Shown here piece after piece: positions 5,845 through 7,030 of a stretch of DNA of 7,030 bases (position 1 is the first letter of the stretch; every line of letters starts with the position of its first letter). The stretch is taken from NCBI GenBank assembly GCA_031423635.1, contig JANPFX010000074.1, positions 1 through 7,030 of the forward strand, given 5' to 3'. This DNA is from JANLQX01 sp031423635 (GTDB lineage: Bacteria > Actinomycetota > Acidimicrobiia > Acidimicrobiales > JANYDT01). The position numbers were made by a program, and so were the translations under genes. The notes under the pieces were generated by a model. It was not told the origin of the DNA, did no database searches, and saw nothing but the letters and a program-made list of their open reading frames with translations.

Positions 5845-6699
5845 TCAGCTGATCTTGACCTCAGTGACCATGCCGAGTTGGGCGTGTGGTCGGCCCTTGG
5901 GGTCGGGCATGAAACAGACGAACGCGTACGAGCCGCGGACGAGCGTGAGGTCGGCGACCATCGTGATGCCGCCGTCGATCAAGGGCAGTTCTTGCGTTCC
6001 GGTTTCCTCCACCGTCTTCGGTGGTCCCTGGAGGTCGGACGCGATCTCTTTCCTGACATCTTGGATGGTCTTGCCGGGTTTGATCCGGAACATGACGGCG
6101 TGATGGCGTTCCTGGCCGGCGTTACTGAAGGCGACCTTATTCGGTCCCGCCTTGAGGCCCGTGATGTCGTACCCGTATTCCTTGGCGACGATCGACGCCG
6201 AGCCGCTCGGTGGGGTCACTGACTTCGCACCGGTTGTCGTGAAGCGACCGAAGGGTGTCTTGCCGTCGAGTTCGGAGCCTCCGGCGAAAACAATCCATAC
6301 GTAGGAACCTTTGTCGAGGTTCACGGTGGCGGTCGTGCTTGAACCGCCCCCAGCTTTGGTCGTGCCGCCGAACACCTCGATCCATGCGGGCGGGGGCTCG
6401 TCACCGTTCACCGCCTTGGAGATGGCAGCGTCGGTGCGTATACCCGACACTCGGACGAACTCAACATCGACGGCGAACGCCCCGGTGTTCTTCAGGGTGA
6501 CCTCGGTGATGCCGCCGGCCGTTGTCTTGGGAAAGCCGGTGAGCGTCTTGCCGTCGAAAACCACGGCGACTTTTGTCGGTCGGGCGTTGCCAGCGGCGAC
6601 GGCCGGACCGGGAACAGCGAGTATGCCGGGTGCGAGCAGGACTACGGCGAGCGTGGCAACACAGAAGGGGCGGCGGGAACGAGACGTTGGAGGTGTCAT
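5845..6699 (-). CDS. Exported two-domain cupredoxin-like protein
   Basis: The 284-residue product begins with a Sec-type signal: basic SRSRR, a hydrophobic run (about 11-30) and a likely cleavage after AVAA near residue 36. Two beta-rich domains follow. Domain 1 (about 41-158) has strand patterns such as ITEVTLKNTG and GSYVWIVFAG but lacks Cys and His, so it probably binds no metal. Domain 2 (about 168-284) has SIVAKEYGYDITG, NAGQERHHAVMF with H199/H200, and FVCFMPD followed by PHAQLGM with C262, H272 and M277. His, Cys, His, Met in this order are type 1 copper ligands, and the H-x4-M spacing is plastocyanin-like. The nine-residue gap between C262 and H272 is unusually long. The role may be copper binding or electron transfer outside the membrane; the partner is unknown. 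ATG 6699 fits the signal peptide although no clear ribosome site precedes it. Confidence 0.75.
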   Translation of the reverse strand: MTPPTSRSRRPFCVATLAVVLLAPGILAVPGPAVAAGNARPTKVAVVFDGKTLTGFPKTTAGGITEVTLKNTGAFAVDVEFVRVSGIRTDAAISKAVNGDEPPPAWIEVFGGTTKAGGGSSTTATVNLDKGSYVWIVFAGGSELDGKTPFGRFTTTGAKSVTPPSGSASIVAKEYGYDITGLKAGPNKVAFSNAGQERHHAVMFRIKPGKTIQDVRKEIASDLQGPPKTVEETGTQELPLIDGGITMVADLTLVRGSYAFVCFMPDPKGRPHAQLGMVTEVKIS

Positions 6700-6721
6700 G
6701 ATTCGATGAGACCAGGCCAGT

Positions 6722-6763
6722 TGTCCCGCCGAACAGAGACAGCTGTCGTGAAACCTTGGGACA
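6722..6763. promoter_or_regulatory. Concentric dyad upstream of the cupredoxin-like gene
   Basis: A perfect 10-bp palindrome, GACAGCTGTC (6738-6747), sits exactly at the centre of an outer inverted repeat, TGTCCC (6722-6727) and GGGACA (6758-6763). The shared centre is 6742.5. It lies 23-64 bp upstream of the cupredoxin-like start, within the 97-bp gap after the response regulator gene, where an operator would be expected. No regulator can be assigned and chance is not excluded. Confidence 0.35.
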
Positions 6764-6798
6764 TCACCTGCACTGGACCTGGGCCTTTGCCTGCGAGG

Positions 6799-7030
6799 TC
6801 AACGCGGGCGTGGTCGCAGCCCGGCATCTCGTGCTGCGGTGGCCGCTTCGTGCCGGTCAGCCACGCCGAGCTTGGTGAAGATGTTCGAGACGTAGTTGCG
6901 AACGGTCTTGTACCCGAGGTGGAGCCGCAACGCGATCTCCCGGTTCGCCAAACCGTCTGCGAGCAACTCGAGCACGGCGCGTTCGCGATCGGTCAGTTGG
7001 GGGAAGATGACTGCGTTGTCCGTAAAGGGC
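6799..7030 (-). CDS. NarL/LuxR-family response regulator, C-terminal DNA-binding domain (cut by right edge)
   Basis: The last 76 residues of a LuxR-type regulator are visible, ending at TGA 6799-6801. A short linker (PFTDNAVIFPQ) leads into a complete GerE helix-turn-helix: TDRERAVLELLADGLANR, then EIALRLHLGYKTVRNYVSNI as the scaffold and recognition helices, then FTKLGVADRHEAATAAR. The spelling is typical of NarL-type two-component response regulators, so a receiver domain with a phospho-acceptor Asp is expected beyond the edge, but this is inferred. The gene reads toward the cupredoxin-like gene on the same strand with a 99-bp gap, so it may regulate or be co-transcribed with it. Confidence 0.92.
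   Translation of the reverse strand, partial: PFTDNAVIFPQLTDRERAVLELLADGLANREIALRLHLGYKTVRNYVSNIFTKLGVADRHEAATAARDAGLRPRPR

Noticed and set aside
1..7030. CRISPR array, insertion sequence or integrase gene
   Set aside because: There are no regularly spaced repeats and no recognisable transposase or integrase motifs in any frame.

Overview
The window is GC-rich, densely coded DNA of actinobacterial (Actinomycetota) character. Support comes from GTG and TTG start candidates, strong purine-rich ribosome sites, a MalT/LAL-type LuxR regulator, an acyl-CoA-dehydrogenase-linked phosphotransferase, and a tRNA-Leu 3' end without an encoded CCA. No genus can be named from the sequence alone.

Layout, left to right. 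(1) The N-terminal 275 residues of a large AAA+/LuxR-type (LAL) regulator run off the left edge on the minus strand. (2) A 303-bp gap holds a hairpin and an echo of the regulator's start region. (3) A minus-strand metabolic cluster follows. In transcription order it is a 25-codon acyl-CoA dehydrogenase-like N-terminal remnant, an APH-type phosphotransferase coupled to it by an ATGA overlap, a PLP-dependent cysteine synthase-family enzyme, and a GNAT acetyltransferase. The GNAT frame carries an internal TAG exactly where relatives have a Tyr, and the family-like sequence resumes in frame for 40 more codons. (4) A divergent plus-strand aldo/keto reductase has its full catalytic tetrad. (5) A scar region follows: a decayed VapC-like PIN toxin gene in three frames, the 3' part of a tRNA-Leu(UAG) gene beginning at the anticodon loop, and a perfect tandem pair of 11-bp repeats in locally AT-richer DNA. 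(6) A minus-strand exported two-domain cupredoxin-like protein comes next, then the C-terminal DNA-binding domain of a NarL/LuxR-family response regulator cut by the right edge.

Interpretation. The orphan tRNA 3' half is what a tyrosine-integrase element leaves at its distal end after integrating into a tRNA gene. Its orientation puts the element, or its remains, to the right (after about 5557) and the original chromosome to the left. The cupredoxin and regulator would then be cargo. The left part shows several decayed or trimmed genes: the GNAT nonsense codon, the acyl-CoA dehydrogenase stub and the vapC remnant. I see no complete, recognisable new defence or mobile system. The most informative features are the attachment scar and the stub coupled to the phosphotransferase.
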